Source: JAHJUB01 sp041653615 [NCBI: Candidatus Ratteibacteria bacterium]
Lineage (GTDB): Bacteria > Ratteibacteria > UBA8468 > MWAK01
Length of the DNA: 36,999 nt
Assembly: GCA_041653615.1 (NCBI GenBank)
Contig: JBAZEZ010000018.1
Location: 1 to 36,999, forward strand
Direction: 5' to 3'
The translations under genes were made by a program, and so were the position numbers. The first letter of the stretch is position 1, and the number at the start of each line of letters is the position of its first letter. This document shows, piece by piece, positions 14,083 to 23,455 of this stretch. A model generated the notes under the pieces. That model saw only the letters and a list, made by a program, of their open reading frames with translations. It ran no database searches and was not told where the DNA came from.

Positions 14083-16008
14083 ATGGAAAACAAAGACAAG
14101 GTTCCTTTAAAAAGGAGAATGCCGGAAATGCCCAAAGGCCAGCTGCCCAGTTTCTGGAAGAGTCTGCTCTTCTGGATAATCCTGGGCGTCTTTATCTTTT
14201 ACATGGCCCATACATCATCCTCAAAATTATCGGAAAAAAAGGTTCAGAAAATCCCCTACAGCGATTTTCTGAACTACGCCGCCAACCATGAAATATCCGG
14301 CAAAATCACCCTGCAACAGGGACAGGTTAAAGGCAAAAAAATAGACGGCACCGAATTCCGGACGTTCAGCCAGGACCCGGATATTTACAAAGCGTTAAAG
14401 GAGAATCAGATTCAATTTGAAGATTTGCCTGAAGCCGGCCGTTCCGTCTGGGCGCAAATTCTGGCCGGCGTCATTCCGGTTTTACTTATCGTCGGTTTCT
14501 TCTGGTTTATGATTTACCGCCGTGCCGGAGGAGGAGGTGGAGACCAAATCATGTCCTTCGGCCGCATCCGGCCGCAGCCCCTTTCGGACACAAAGCCCAA
14601 AACAACCTTCGGCGAAGTGGCCGGATACGAGGAAGCCAAAGAAGAACTTCAAGAAGTTATCGATTTCTTAAAAGACCCCCAGAAATTCCAAAAACTGGGC
14701 GGCCGGATTCCCAAGGGAGTGCTGCTTATCGGCCCGCCGGGTACCGGCAAAACCCTCCTGGCAAAGGCGGTGGCCGGAGAAGCCAACGTCTCCTTCACTT
14801 CCATCAGCGGTTCGGAATTCGTGGAAATGTTCGTCGGCGTCGGCGCTTCCCGGGTGAGAGACCTCTTCCGCCAGGCAAAAAAAATGGCGCCGGCCATCAT
14901 CTTTATCGACGAAATTGACGCGGTCGGCCGGCAGCGGTTCGCCGGATTAGGCGGCGGCCACGACGAACGGGAACAAACTTTAAACCAATTACTGGTGGAA
15001 ATGGATGGTTTTCACACCGAAGAAGGCATCATCCTAATGGCTGCCACCAACCGGCCCGACGTCCTGGACCCGGCGCTGGTGCGGCCCGGCCGTTTTGACC
15101 GGCAGGTCGTCTTAAGCCTCCCGGACGTCCGGGAAAGAGAAGCCATCCTTAAGGTTCACACCCGCAACTCCAAGCTGGCCGATAACGTCGACCTTTCAGT
15201 CGTCGCCAAAAGTACACCGGGAATGTCCGGCGCGGACCTGGCGAACCTCTGCAACGAAGCGGCCTTGATGGCCTCCCGAAAAAACCATCAGGTAATTGAA
15301 ATGAGCGATGTCGAAGAAGCGATGGACAAAGAGATGATGGGCGCGCAGCACAAGAGCATGGTCTTAAGTCCGGAAGAAAAGAAAATTATCGCCTACCACG
15401 AGTCCGGACACGCGCTGGTCCAGCGCAACCTACCGGAATCACAGCCCATTCACAAAGTTACCATTATCCCGCGGGGCCGTTCCCTGGGCGCTACCCATAT
15501 CCTTCCGGAAAAAGATATCCATATCGAAAGCGACAGTTACTTCCGTAATTCCCTGATTACGCTCCTGGGCGGCCGGGCGGCCGAAAGAATATTTTTTAAC
15601 AAGGTTTATACCGGCGCGGAAAGCGACCTTCACCACGCCACCGAACTTGCCCGGCAAATGGTGTGCGAATGGGGCATGAGCGCCCGGATGGGCCCGGTCA
15701 GTTATCACAACCGGACCCAGGGGGAAGTTTTCCTGGGAAGAGATTTGTCGCAAAGCCGGGAATACAGCGAAACAACGGCGCGGGAAATAGATGAAGAGGT
15801 AAAAAAACTGCTGGAAGTATCTGAAAAAGAAGCGCTCCGCATCATTCAGGAAAAGAGAGAAAACCTGGAACGGCTCGCAAACACTCTTCTGGAAAAAGAG
15901 ACGCTTACCGGAAAAGAGATTGACGAACTGATTTCGGGAACAACGGTCGAACCCGGAAAAGAAAATGCTAAAAACAATGGACAAGAAAAAGATTCAGCAG
16001 GCGGTTAG
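14083..16008 (+). CDS. ftsH: ATP-dependent zinc metalloprotease FtsH
   Basis: A 641-residue membrane AAA protease degrading misassembled membrane proteins and regulatory proteins. Two membrane helices (about 27-43 and 124-146) flank a periplasmic domain. The AAA module has Walker A GPPGTGKT, Walker B IIFIDEID and [21 protein letters not shown]. The pore motif is FVGVGA. The zinc site is HESGH, with the third ligand Asp in [13 protein letters not shown]. The C-terminus overlaps folE by 44 bp. Length and order are standard. Confidence 0.98.
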   Translation: MENKDKVPLKRRMPEMPKGQLPSFWKSLLFWIILGVFIFYMAHTSSSKLSEKKVQKIPYSDFLNYAANHEISGKITLQQGQVKGKKIDGTEFRTFSQDPDIYKALKENQIQFEDLPEAGRSVWAQILAGVIPVLLIVGFFWFMIYRRAGGGGGDQIMSFGRIRPQPLSDTKPKTTFGEVAGYEEAKEELQEVIDFLKDPQKFQKLGGRIPKGVLLIGPPGTGKTLLAKAVAGEANVSFTSISGSEFVEMFVGVGASRVRDLFRQAKKMAPAIIFIDEIDAVGRQRFAGLGGGHDEREQTLNQLLVEMDGFHTEEGIILMAATNRPDVLDPALVRPGRFDRQVVLSLPDVREREAILKVHTRNSKLADNVDLSVVAKSTPGMSGADLANLCNEAALMASRKNHQVIEMSDVEEAMDKEMMGAQHKSMVLSPEEKKIIAYHESGHALVQRNLPESQPIHKVTIIPRGRSLGATHILPEKDIHIESDSYFRNSLITLLGGRAAERIFFNKVYTGAESDLHHATELARQMVCEWGMSARMGPVSYHNRTQGEVFLGRDLSQSREYSETTAREIDEEVKKLLEVSEKEALRIIQEKRENLERLANTLLEKETLTGKEIDELISGTTVEPGKENAKNNGQEKDSAGG

Positions 16009-16546
16009 GCTTTACCTGGAAGGGGTCGGCGAAGACCCGGACCGGAAAGAATTGAAAGATACCCCGCGGCGGGTATCCGAAATGGCCGCGGAACTTTTTT
16101 CCGGATTGGAAAAAGACCCCAAAGAAGAGATGGATGTCGTCTTCGTTGAAGAATACAATGAATTGATTTTGGTCAGGGATATACCGTTCTACTCCATGTG
16201 CGAACACCACCTGCTTCCTTTTCAGGGCAGGGCCCACATCGCCTACATCCCGGATAAGCACCGCATTACCGGACTTTCCAAACTGGCCCGGGTAGTGGAA
16301 ATATTCAGCCGCCGGCTGCAGCTGCAGGAAAGGCTGACCACCCAGATCGCGGACACCATCATGAAAACTCTGAAGCCCCGGGGCGTCATGGTAGTGGTGG
16401 AAGCGGAACATCTCTGCATGACGATGCGCGGAATTAAAAAACCGGGCAGCCGGGCTATAACCTCGGTTATGCGCGGCATCTTTCTGAAAGACGCCAAAAC
16501 CCGAAACGAAGCGCTGAATCTAATCCACAAGGTTCCCGCCCTTTAA
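15965..16546 (+). CDS. folE: GTP cyclohydrolase I (FolE)
   Basis: A 193-residue type I enzyme converting GTP to 7,8-dihydroneopterin triphosphate for folate or queuosine-type pathways. Zinc ligands lie in [10 protein letters not shown] (Cys and His) and [11 protein letters not shown] (Cys). [17 protein letters not shown] and [25 protein letters not shown] are strong family signatures. The start at 15965 is preceded by GGAAAAG and lies inside the ftsH end; a second Met at 15977 is possible but has no ribosome site. Confidence 0.96.
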   Translation: MLKTMDKKKIQQAVRLYLEGVGEDPDRKELKDTPRRVSEMAAELFSGLEKDPKEEMDVVFVEEYNELILVRDIPFYSMCEHHLLPFQGRAHIAYIPDKHRITGLSKLARVVEIFSRRLQLQERLTTQIADTIMKTLKPRGVMVVVEAEHLCMTMRGIKKPGSRAITSVMRGIFLKDAKTRNEALNLIHKVPAL

Positions 16547-16575
16547 GACAGTGAACGGTTAACGGTGAATAGTGA

Positions 16576-17700
16576 ATGACAACTACTAAAATAACACAAG
16601 CAATGAATAAAAAAGAGGAATTTGCCACAAAGCTTTCCCGCCTGCGCCGTTTCCTGGCGGAAAAGAAAAAAGAAGGAATCCTGATTAACCGCCAGAATAA
16701 TTTCGCCTGGCTCACCTGCGGTGGAGAAAACCGGGTTGTTACCGCCAGCGATTCCGGCGCCGCGGAACTGCTGGTTACCGCTCAAAAAACTTACCTGGTG
16801 GCCAGCAATATTGAAAGCGGCCGGATTATGGAAGAAGAAGTTCCCGACCTGGACATTAAACCGCTAGTCTTTCCCTGGAATGAGGACGAGAAAAAAAAGA
16901 AGTTTATTTCCAAGATTGCCGAACCAAACCAATTTCTTTCGGACAACGGCTCAATCGGAAAAACGGCTGACCTTGCACCACTCCACATCCCCCTGACCGA
17001 ACCGGAAATTGTCCGGTACCGAAATCTTGGAAAAAAGGTCGGTGAAAGTTTTATTGCCGCCGCGAAAAAGATACGGGTCAACGACACCGAACATAAGATT
17101 GCGGGAATAATGGCCGAAATCCTGATGGCGCAAGGTATCTGCCCGACCGTCCTGCTCGTCGCCGCGGACAAAAGAATTGCCCGGTTCCGCCACCCGATAC
17201 CGACCAAAAAACAACTGAAACAATACGTGATGCTGGTCGTTTGCGGACGACAGGGCGGCTTAATCGTCTCCGCTACCCGGCTGATATCTTTCGGAAAAAT
17301 TTCTCCGGAATTGGAACGAAAGCATAAAGCGGTGGCATACATTGACGCCGCCTTCATCCTGGAAACCGAACCCGGTAAAAAAATGGCGGAAATATTCAAT
17401 GCCGGCGTAAAAGCCTACCAAGATTCCGGTTTTCCCGAAGAATGGCGCCAACACCACCAGGGAGGCCCAACCGGCTACGCCGGCCGCTATTTCAAAGCGA
17501 CTCCAACCGAAGAAAGAAAAGTGACCGCCGGCTCCGCCTTTGCCTGGAACCCTTCCATCACCGGCACCAAGTCCGAGGACACAATCTTAATCACCGGTAA
17601 AAAAGAACCGGAAATTATCTCAACCACGCCGGGTTGGCCGATGATTAAAGTAGTCTATAAAGGAATTAAAATTATCCGTCCTGATATTTTGATAAAATAA
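16576..17700 (+). CDS. M24-fold (pita-bread) protein with most metal ligands lost
   Basis: A 374-residue protein with a creatinase-like N-terminal domain (about 10-135) and an M24 aminopeptidase-like domain (about 140-360). The ligand positions expected from Xaa-Pro aminopeptidases are largely replaced. The region of the two Asp ligands reads VVCGRQGGLIVSATR (Asp to Cys and Ala), and the first Glu is replaced in AWNPSITG. His in QHHQGGPTGY and the last Glu in KSEDTILIT remain. It is therefore unlikely to be a standard dinuclear metallopeptidase; it may bind a ligand or use another chemistry. The start is poorly defined: ATG 16576 has GGTGA nearby, 16603 is an alternative. Confidence 0.72.
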   Translation: MTTTKITQAMNKKEEFATKLSRLRRFLAEKKKEGILINRQNNFAWLTCGGENRVVTASDSGAAELLVTAQKTYLVASNIESGRIMEEEVPDLDIKPLVFPWNEDEKKKKFISKIAEPNQFLSDNGSIGKTADLAPLHIPLTEPEIVRYRNLGKKVGESFIAAAKKIRVNDTEHKIAGIMAEILMAQGICPTVLLVAADKRIARFRHPIPTKKQLKQYVMLVVCGRQGGLIVSATRLISFGKISPELERKHKAVAYIDAAFILETEPGKKMAEIFNAGVKAYQDSGFPEEWRQHHQGGPTGYAGRYFKATPTEERKVTAGSAFAWNPSITGTKSEDTILITGKKEPEIISTTPGWPMIKVVYKGIKIIRPDILIK

Positions 17701-17715
17701 ATATCCTAATTTTAT

Positions 17716-17794
17716 TGTCATTCCGAGCGTAGCGAAGAATCTCGTTTTAATGTTATTGAATATAGATCCTTCGCAAGCGCGGCTCAGGATGACA
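17716..17794. repeat. Foldback repeat between the M24-like and nfeD genes
   Basis: TGTCATTCCGAGCG at the left end matches, inverted, GCTCAGGATGACA at the right end. Inner arms GCGAAGAATCT and AGATCCTTCGC also pair. This is a widespread intergenic palindrome type in environmental bacterial genomes. It leaves 18 nt before the nfeD start. Confidence 0.8.
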
Positions 17795-17812
17795 CATTAA
17801 AAAATACTATAT

Positions 17813-19105
17813 ATGAAAAAATTCCGGGTATTGCTAATTATCTTTCTGCTGCTGATAACGTCCTTGGGATTTACCAACAAAATCCGGGCCGCTGAGGTAA
17901 TGGTCGTGCCGATGAAGGGTTCCATCAACCCGGCGATGGCCGAGATGTTGTTAAAAGCACTCCAACAAGCTGAACAGAATGGAGCCGCGGCGGTTGTCAT
18001 CCAACTGGACACGCCCGGCGGCCTTCTCACCTCCACCCGGGAAATTGTGGAAGGCATCCTCAACAGCAAGGTACCGGTAGTAGCCTATGTCTCTCCGGCC
18101 GGAGCCCAATGCGCTTCCGCCGGAACTTTCATCGCGCTCGCCTGTCCGGTCCTGGCAATGGCTCCCGGCACCAATATCGGCGCCGCCCATCCGGTAACTC
18201 CCATCGGCAAGATGGATGAAACAATGGAAAATAAGGTGGTCAACGACGCTGCCGCCTGGATTACCGCCCTGGCCCTACAGTGGGACCGGAACGCCGAATG
18301 GGCGGAAAAAGCAGTCCGTAAGTCGGTTTCCGTCAACGAAAAAGAGGCGGTCGCGCTTAAGGTAGCGGACCTGCCCGCTGAAAACCTGACCGACCTGCTG
18401 GCTAAAATTGACGGCCGGAGAATTCGTCTCGGTTCCAAATCAATCACGCTCCGGACAAAATCAGCGCGAATAAATGAAGTAAAACTGGATTTCCGGCACA
18501 GGATTCTGCAATCGGTAAGCGACCCGAACATCGCCTACATCCTTCTGCTTTTGGGAATACTGGGCATCATCTTCGAATTCTCCGCGCCGGGAATCGGATT
18601 TCCGGCCATCGTCGGCTTAATCTGCCTCCTGCTGGCTTTTTACGGACTCTCCGCTTTGCCGGTCAATATCGCCGGAGTGGCTCTGGTCTTCCTGGCAGTC
18701 GGATTTTTCGTCTTGGAAGCGCATTCTCATTCATTCGGCCTCTTAGGCTTGGGAGGTATCGTGTCTCTTGCGTTCGGTTCCCTGTTTCTAATCAAACCCT
18801 TTTCTTATCTTAAAATTGCCTCCAGAATCTCTTCCCTGTCAGCCGCTTTTGTTTTCGCCGCCCTGCTTTTTATTATCGTAAAACTCGCCTACCGCGCGAT
18901 GCGGCGGAAAATCACCACCGGTAAAGAAGGTCTTATCGGCGAAACAGGCGACGCGCGCACCGATTTGACACCGGAAGGTACCATCTACGTACACGGCGAA
19001 TACTGGACCGGACGGACGTCAGACGGGTCAACGATTAAAAAGGGCGAAAAAGTCCGCGTGGAAAAAATTTCCGGCCACATCCTTTTGGTTGCCAAATCAA
19101 TTTGA
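17813..19105 (+). CDS. nfeD: NfeD-type membrane serine protease (ClpP-class, Ser-Lys)
   Basis: A 430-residue long-form NfeD protein. A signal peptide (about 1-27) precedes a ClpP/SppA-like domain with LDTPGGLLTSTREIV, the oxyanion and Ser motif AGAQCASAGTFIALA (likely S102) and a probable Lys partner, K141, in ENKVVNDAAAWI. Four to five membrane helices (about 235-370) and a C-terminal OB-fold (about 375-430) follow. Family members cleave membrane-associated proteins such as stomatins, but no stomatin gene is adjacent. The stop codon overlaps the -35 box of the hydrogenase promoter. Confidence 0.92.
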   Translation: MKKFRVLLIIFLLLITSLGFTNKIRAAEVMVVPMKGSINPAMAEMLLKALQQAEQNGAAAVVIQLDTPGGLLTSTREIVEGILNSKVPVVAYVSPAGAQCASAGTFIALACPVLAMAPGTNIGAAHPVTPIGKMDETMENKVVNDAAAWITALALQWDRNAEWAEKAVRKSVSVNEKEAVALKVADLPAENLTDLLAKIDGRRIRLGSKSITLRTKSARINEVKLDFRHRILQSVSDPNIAYILLLLGILGIIFEFSAPGIGFPAIVGLICLLLAFYGLSALPVNIAGVALVFLAVGFFVLEAHSHSFGLLGLGGIVSLAFGSLFLIKPFSYLKIASRISSLSAAFVFAALLFIIVKLAYRAMRRKITTGKEGLIGETGDARTDLTPEGTIYVHGEYWTGRTSDGSTIKKGEKVRVEKISGHILLVAKSI

Positions 19106-19131
19106 CATAATTATTCCATTCGGGTTATAAT
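19102..19131 (+). promoter_or_regulatory. Consensus promoter of the hydrogenase operon
   Basis: TTGACA (19102-19107), 18-nt spacer, TATAAT (19126-19131); both hexamers are perfect. Transcription should start near 19138, about 54 nt before the first gene. The -35 overlaps the nfeD stop codon. No terminator separates it from nfeD, so read-through is also possible. Confidence 0.75.
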
Positions 19132-19191
19132 TTTCTGGTAGTTTGTTCCTATATTCACAATATCACAAAACCATTTTCGTCAAACCTGATT

Positions 19192-19638
19192 ATGCCGCCG
19201 CGGATCGCGATTGTGGGAATTGGCAACCTGATGAAGGCCGATGACGGCGCCGGCATGGTAATGGCAACTGCCCTGAAAGAACGGCTGGCCGATTTTTCCG
19301 AAGTCAGGACCTACGAAACCGGAACCGCTCCGGAAAATCACCTGGCGGCCATCATCGCTTTTAAACCCGAAATCATTTACCTGGTCGACGCCGCCGATTT
19401 CAACGGAGAAGCAGGCGAATTCAAACTCTTCCCGGCAAATCAGGTTAAAAGTCAGGGGTTCTCAACTCACGCTATCTCCATCTCCCTGGTTATCCAGTTT
19501 TTGAAACTGCAGACTAAAGCCGAAATATTCCTGCTGGCCATTCAACCGGAAGAAATTTCTACCCGCGAAGGTCTTTCCGAACGGGTAAAAGCCGGGACGG
19601 ACGAAGCGATAATCTTCCTGGAAAAAAAGTGTAAGTGA
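19192..19638 (+). CDS. hycI: Hydrogenase maturation endopeptidase (HycI/M52 family)
   Basis: A 148-residue protease that trims the C-terminus of the [NiFe] large subunit after nickel insertion. GIGNLMKADDGAG (D17/D18), IYLVDAADF (D66) and FSTHAISISLVI (H93) match the three Ni-sensing positions of HycI (D16, D62, H90 in E. coli). It heads the hydrogenase operon, and the large subunit has a removable tail of the expected kind, so substrate and protease are linked. No hypA-F genes are in the window. Confidence 0.93.
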   Translation: MPPRIAIVGIGNLMKADDGAGMVMATALKERLADFSEVRTYETGTAPENHLAAIIAFKPEIIYLVDAADFNGEAGEFKLFPANQVKSQGFSTHAISISLVIQFLKLQTKAEIFLLAIQPEEISTREGLSERVKAGTDEAIIFLEKKCK

Positions 19639-19656
19639 AGGGTTATTAAACAATAA

Positions 19657-20682
19657 ATGGCTTACTATAAGGTAAAAACAGAAGCCTGGCTGGACGCAAT
19701 CTTCCTGCAGGCGCAAGAGAAGGCAATTTACGGCCTGAAACGAAGCGGTCAGGGACTTGTTTACCAGCGTCTCCGGGAAAAAACCGACGTCGTGCTCTTT
19801 GAAACCCGGCCGACCGAACCGATCAAACTTTTCTTCTATTTTCCTTCCGAACTAACGGCCGCCCTTCCGGAAAAACCGTTCCAGGAAGAAGAAAAACGGG
19901 TCCTGCTCGGCGTTAAGGCCTGCGACCTGGAAGCACTCAAAACAGCCGATTTTGTTTACCGGCTCGGTGACGCGGTAGAACCGCGTTACTACAGCCGCCG
20001 TAACAACACCCTGCTCATCGGCAGTGACTGCACCCGGCCAAACCCAACCTGCTTCTGTAATCTCCACGGACGCTACTGTTATCCCCAAGAATACTTTGAC
20101 ATAAACCTCTCTCCTTTAAATAAAGAGGTTATGATTGAAACCGGCACTCCGCGGGGTGATGAATTCCTGGCGGAACTAAATCTAAATTTAGCCGAAGTTA
20201 CCGAAACCGACCTGAATCTGCGCGACAAAAACCGCCGGGGATACCTGGAAAAACTGAAAACAATCAACGCCTCTTTTGAACACCAAAAACCCTACTCGGA
20301 AATCGTACGCAAAAGCGGCGACGCGGCGGCCTGGAAAAAGTACGGCCAGGAAATGTGCGTTCAATGCCACGCCTGCAACCTCGGCTGCCCAACCTGTTAT
20401 TGTTTCTCCTTTTCGGACCTTCCGGAAAAGAGCGGGATGAAACGCTATAAGAGCTGGGATTCCTGTCTGGCCGGCAGTTTTGCCCGTATGGCCAGCGGCG
20501 CCACCCCCAGACACTCCCGCTGGGAACGTTTCCGATACCACTACTACCATAAATTTGATTACCTTAATACCATTCTCGGTTTTGATGCCTGCACCGGATG
20601 CGGCCGCTGTATCGAAGGCTGCCTGGGCAGAATCGACAAACGCCAGGTATTATCCGATCTGGAGAAAGAAATAAATGGCTAA
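19657..20682 (+). CDS. Sulfhydrogenase beta-like / 4Fe-4S electron-transfer subunit (HydB-type)
   Basis: A 341-residue iron-sulfur protein like the beta subunit of archaeal sulfhydrogenase and AsrA-type subunits. The N-terminal part includes LGVKACDLEAL and DCTRPNPTCFCNLHG. Two C-terminal ferredoxin motifs follow: CVQCHACNLGCPTCYC and CTGCGRCIEGC. It should pass electrons between the FAD/NAD(P) subunit encoded next and the hydrogenase ferredoxins. It overlaps the next gene by 8 bp. It is a cytoplasmic protein with no membrane segments. Confidence 0.88.
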   Translation: MAYYKVKTEAWLDAIFLQAQEKAIYGLKRSGQGLVYQRLREKTDVVLFETRPTEPIKLFFYFPSELTAALPEKPFQEEEKRVLLGVKACDLEALKTADFVYRLGDAVEPRYYSRRNNTLLIGSDCTRPNPTCFCNLHGRYCYPQEYFDINLSPLNKEVMIETGTPRGDEFLAELNLNLAEVTETDLNLRDKNRRGYLEKLKTINASFEHQKPYSEIVRKSGDAAAWKKYGQEMCVQCHACNLGCPTCYCFSFSDLPEKSGMKRYKSWDSCLAGSFARMASGATPRHSRWERFRYHYYHKFDYLNTILGFDACTGCGRCIEGCLGRIDKRQVLSDLEKEING

Positions 20683-21505
20683 AATCAACCCTTACCAGCC
20701 GTACCAGGTGGAACTTCTCAAGGTAACCGAGGAGAGCCCGTTAATTAAAACATTCACCATGGCTGCTCCTCCAAACTTCCATTTTCTGGCCGGGCAATTT
20801 GTGGAAATCTCAGTCCCGGGAAAGGGCGAGGCGCCGTTTACGCCTTCCTCTTCCCCCTACGAAACAAATTACATTGAAGTAAGCGTCGCGAAAGTCGGGG
20901 GCGTTACCGAAACACTTCACTCCCTGAAACCGGGTACGATTCTTGGCCTCAGGGGACCGTTCGGCAAGGACTACCCGCTGGAAAAATTCATGGGAAAAGA
21001 CATCCTGCTGGTCGGCGGAGGCGTCGGCCTGGCTCCGCTGCGTTCTCTCTTCCTGTCTTTGGTTCACGAACTGCAGCGTTTTAACAAAATACGCTTCTGT
21101 TGCGGTTCCCGTACCCCGCAGGACTTTATTTACAAAGAACACCTCTTTAACCTCTGGCCTAAAATTGACCCCAAGGTCTGCATGCGGATTACGGTTGACC
21201 GCTGCGATGACAATTCCTGGAAAGGACAGGTAGGCGTAGTGACAAAGACACTGGACAACCTTGACTTGGAAATCAAAAATAGCGTCGCGGTGGTCTGCGG
21301 GCCCCCGATTATGATGAAATTTACCACTTTCAAACTTCTGGAATTAGGTTACCGGCCGGAAAATATTTACCTTTCCATGGAACGGATGATGGTCTGCGGC
21401 CTGGGTCACTGCCAGCACTGCGGCATCGGCAAATACCTGGTCTGCAAAGACGGCCCGGTATTTACTTATCAGGAAATTAAGGACGAACCGGAGATATGGG
21501 CGTAA
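20675..21505 (+). CDS. FAD/NAD(P)H-binding diaphorase subunit (HydG/AsrB-like)
   Basis: A 276-residue ferredoxin-reductase-like protein. A FAD-binding beta barrel (about 1-100, with PFTPSSSP in place of RxYS) leads to the NAD(P) motif LVGGGVGLAPLRSL. The C-terminal cysteines CGLGHCQHCGIGKYLVC (about 246-262) bind a [2Fe-2S] cluster. This is the gamma subunit of sulfhydrogenases and the AsrB type, exchanging electrons with NAD(P)H. It overlaps both neighbours, so the beta/gamma pair and the poly-ferredoxin are tightly coupled. Confidence 0.9.
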   Translation: MAKINPYQPYQVELLKVTEESPLIKTFTMAAPPNFHFLAGQFVEISVPGKGEAPFTPSSSPYETNYIEVSVAKVGGVTETLHSLKPGTILGLRGPFGKDYPLEKFMGKDILLVGGGVGLAPLRSLFLSLVHELQRFNKIRFCCGSRTPQDFIYKEHLFNLWPKIDPKVCMRITVDRCDDNSWKGQVGVVTKTLDNLDLEIKNSVAVVCGPPIMMKFTTFKLLELGYRPENIYLSMERMMVCGLGHCQHCGIGKYLVCKDGPVFTYQEIKDEPEIWA

Positions 21506-21990
21506 AAAAATTGATTGTTGATTTCGAAGTTTGCCGGAAATGCACGGACTGCGTCATCAAATGCAGCTTTCCGTTCCACCCGGTAAACGACGGCTCGCTG
21601 ACTCTGCGCGAAATCATTGCCTGGCAGGTGGTTTGCCGACGCTGCAACCAGCCCGGCTGCGTTGCTTCCTGTCCGACCGAAGCGCTGAATAAAAGAGCGG
21701 ACGGCCTGATTGAGCGTTCCAACACCCTGTGTATCTCCTGTAAATCATGCACTATCGGCTGCCCCTTCGGAACCATCTTTCCGGAATTGGTTCCATACCT
21801 GACAACCGGATGCGATTGCTGTCAGAACCGCCTAGCCGAAGGCGAAACACCTCTTTGTGTCCAGAGTTGTCCTTCCGGCGCCATTGAATACCGCGCGGTC
21901 ACCGAAAAAGATAAGGCGACCACGGTAAATCCGGATATAATCGCCGGCATCGCCGCTTCCTGGCAAAAGATTGTGGAGAAAAAGAAGTAA
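21496..21990 (+). CDS. Poly-ferredoxin with four [4Fe-4S] motifs (HycB/CooF-like)
   Basis: A 164-residue electron carrier. Four cysteine groups: CRKCTDCVIKC, CRRCNQPGCVASCP, CISCKSCTIGCP and CDCCQNRLAEGETPLCVQSCP. This arrangement is that of HycB, HydN and CooF, which bind four [4Fe-4S] clusters. It likely links the diaphorase pair to the membrane hydrogenase module. It overlaps the upstream gene by 10 bp and is followed by foldback repeat copy 2. Confidence 0.92.
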   Translation: MGVKKLIVDFEVCRKCTDCVIKCSFPFHPVNDGSLTLREIIAWQVVCRRCNQPGCVASCPTEALNKRADGLIERSNTLCISCKSCTIGCPFGTIFPELVPYLTTGCDCCQNRLAEGETPLCVQSCPSGAIEYRAVTEKDKATTVNPDIIAGIAASWQKIVEKKK

Positions 21991-21997
21991 AAGAATT

Positions 21998-22097
21998 GGA
22001 CGCGGATTACCGCAGATAATCGCAGATACAGATTTAAAGAATTACTTTAAAATTATTCTTTAGCATTATCCGGTAGTTTCTGCGTACATCTGCGTCC
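21998..22097. repeat. Dispersed ~100-bp foldback repeat, copy 2
   Basis: Starts GGACGCGGATTACCGCAGAT and ends CATCTGCGTCC. It is nearly identical to copy 3. It separates the soluble electron-input genes from the membrane module within the hydrogenase operon, and ends 10 nt before the NuoH-like start. Confidence 0.88.
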
Positions 22098-22107
22098 TAA
22101 AAATTTT

Positions 22108-23028
22108 ATGGATATATTTCGCTTTCTGATTTTCCCCGGATTCGTCTTCGCCGGACTGGTCGGACTAACCGCCACCTGGGTTGACCGGAAGGTTACCGCC
22201 CGCCTGCAGTGGCGGATGGGACCTCCTTTCCTTCAGCCCTTTTATGACATCGGAAAACTCCTGACCAAAGAAGTTACCATTCCGGGTTCCGCCGACCGGA
22301 CAACTTTTGTATTGGCTCCGATGGCCGGCCTGGCCGCCGCCGGGCTGGTTGCCGCCATCCTGGGCATGAGCATTTCCGAAAACTTCAGTTTCACCGGCGA
22401 CCTGATTGTGGTAATCTATCTTCTGACCATCCCCAGTTTAATGATGATGCTGGGCGGATTCGCCTCCGGAAACATCCTGGCGCAGGTCGGTTCCAGCCGG
22501 GAAATGAAACTGATTCTTTCCTACGAATTGCCTTTCCTGCTGGCGATTGCCGCGATAATCTTTAAGAACGGTTCCAGTCTCCGCCTGAACGAATTGCTTG
22601 CCTTCCAGCGGTTAAACGGCATGGCTATCGGGAGCATTTCCGGGCTTCTTTCTTTTCTGGCCATTATTCTTTCCGTGCAGGCAAAATTGGGCCTGCCTCC
22701 TTTTGACATCAGCGAGGCCGAAACCGAATTGATGGCCGGGCCGCTCTTGGAATATTCCGGCCTGCTCCTGGCTTTCTTCCGGTTCACCAAAGCGCTCCTT
22801 TTTTACAGTCTGCCCCTGCTGATAGTCATCCTTTTCTTCGGCGGAATATCTTTCTCCGGCTGGCACATCCTGACCGGAATTTTGAAATACGCCGGCGTCC
22901 TCTTCCTGCTGGTCGTAATCAAAAACACCAACCCGCGGGTCCGGGTGGACCAGGCCATGAACTTTTTCTGGAAGCGGGTTGCTCCGCTTGCCCTGGCCGG
23001 CCTTATCTTCGCCCTGGCGGGTTTATAA
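22108..23028 (+). CDS. NuoH/HycD-like membrane subunit of group 4 hydrogenase
   Basis: A 306-residue polytopic protein (about eight helices) homologous to complex I subunit H, HycD and EchB. The signature ATWVDRKVTARLQWRMGP...DIGKLLTKE matches the conserved ERKV.aR.Q.R.GP...D..KL..KE. A second motif is PFDISEAETELMAGPLLEYSG. It anchors the hydrogenase arm to the proton- or sodium-translocating arm. No Shine-Dalgarno is visible between the repeat and the ATG. Confidence 0.93.
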   Translation: MDIFRFLIFPGFVFAGLVGLTATWVDRKVTARLQWRMGPPFLQPFYDIGKLLTKEVTIPGSADRTTFVLAPMAGLAAAGLVAAILGMSISENFSFTGDLIVVIYLLTIPSLMMMLGGFASGNILAQVGSSREMKLILSYELPFLLAIAAIIFKNGSSLRLNELLAFQRLNGMAIGSISGLLSFLAIILSVQAKLGLPPFDISEAETELMAGPLLEYSGLLLAFFRFTKALLFYSLPLLIVILFFGGISFSGWHILTGILKYAGVLFLLVVIKNTNPRVRVDQAMNFFWKRVAPLALAGLIFALAGL

Positions 23029-23032
23029 AAAT

Positions 23033-23455
23033 ATGGACTTAAAAACAAACTTGCTGACGCGGTCGCTCTGGGTCTTTCACCTGTCAGCCGCTTCCTGTAA
23101 TAACTGTGACATTGAAATTCTGGATTTGTTAACCCCGCGCCATGACGTGGAAAGGTTCGGGATTGTACTGACCGGAAGCATCCGCCACGCGGACGTCCTT
23201 TTAATCACCGGCATCGTCAACCGGAAAAATGTAGCGCGCGTCAAACGCCTCTACGAACAGGCGGCCAAACCAATTCTGGTTGTAGCCGTCGGCACCTGCG
23301 CCTGCAGCGGCAATATCTTCCGGACCGGTTACCAGTTCGCCGGGCCCCTGGACAAGATTATTCCGGTCGACGCCTATATTCCGGGCTGTCCTCCGAAACC
23401 GGAAGCGATGATTGACGGAATCGTAAAATTAATCGGTAAGTTAAAAGGAAAATGA
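23033..23455 (+). CDS. NuoB/HycG-like small subunit of group 4 hydrogenase
   Basis: A 140-residue protein. C22 and C25 (SAASCNNCDIE), one Cys in VGTCACSG, and one in PGCPPKPE ligate the proximal [4Fe-4S] cluster next to the [NiFe] site. The CxxC spacing is that of group 4 hydrogenases rather than respiratory NuoB, which has adjacent cysteines (CC). Start at 23033; an upstream in-frame Met at 22979 lies inside the NuoH-like gene and would add unrelated residues. The stop overlaps the next start. Confidence 0.93.
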   Translation: MDLKTNLLTRSLWVFHLSAASCNNCDIEILDLLTPRHDVERFGIVLTGSIRHADVLLITGIVNRKNVARVKRLYEQAAKPILVVAVGTCACSGNIFRTGYQFAGPLDKIIPVDAYIPGCPPKPEAMIDGIVKLIGKLKGK

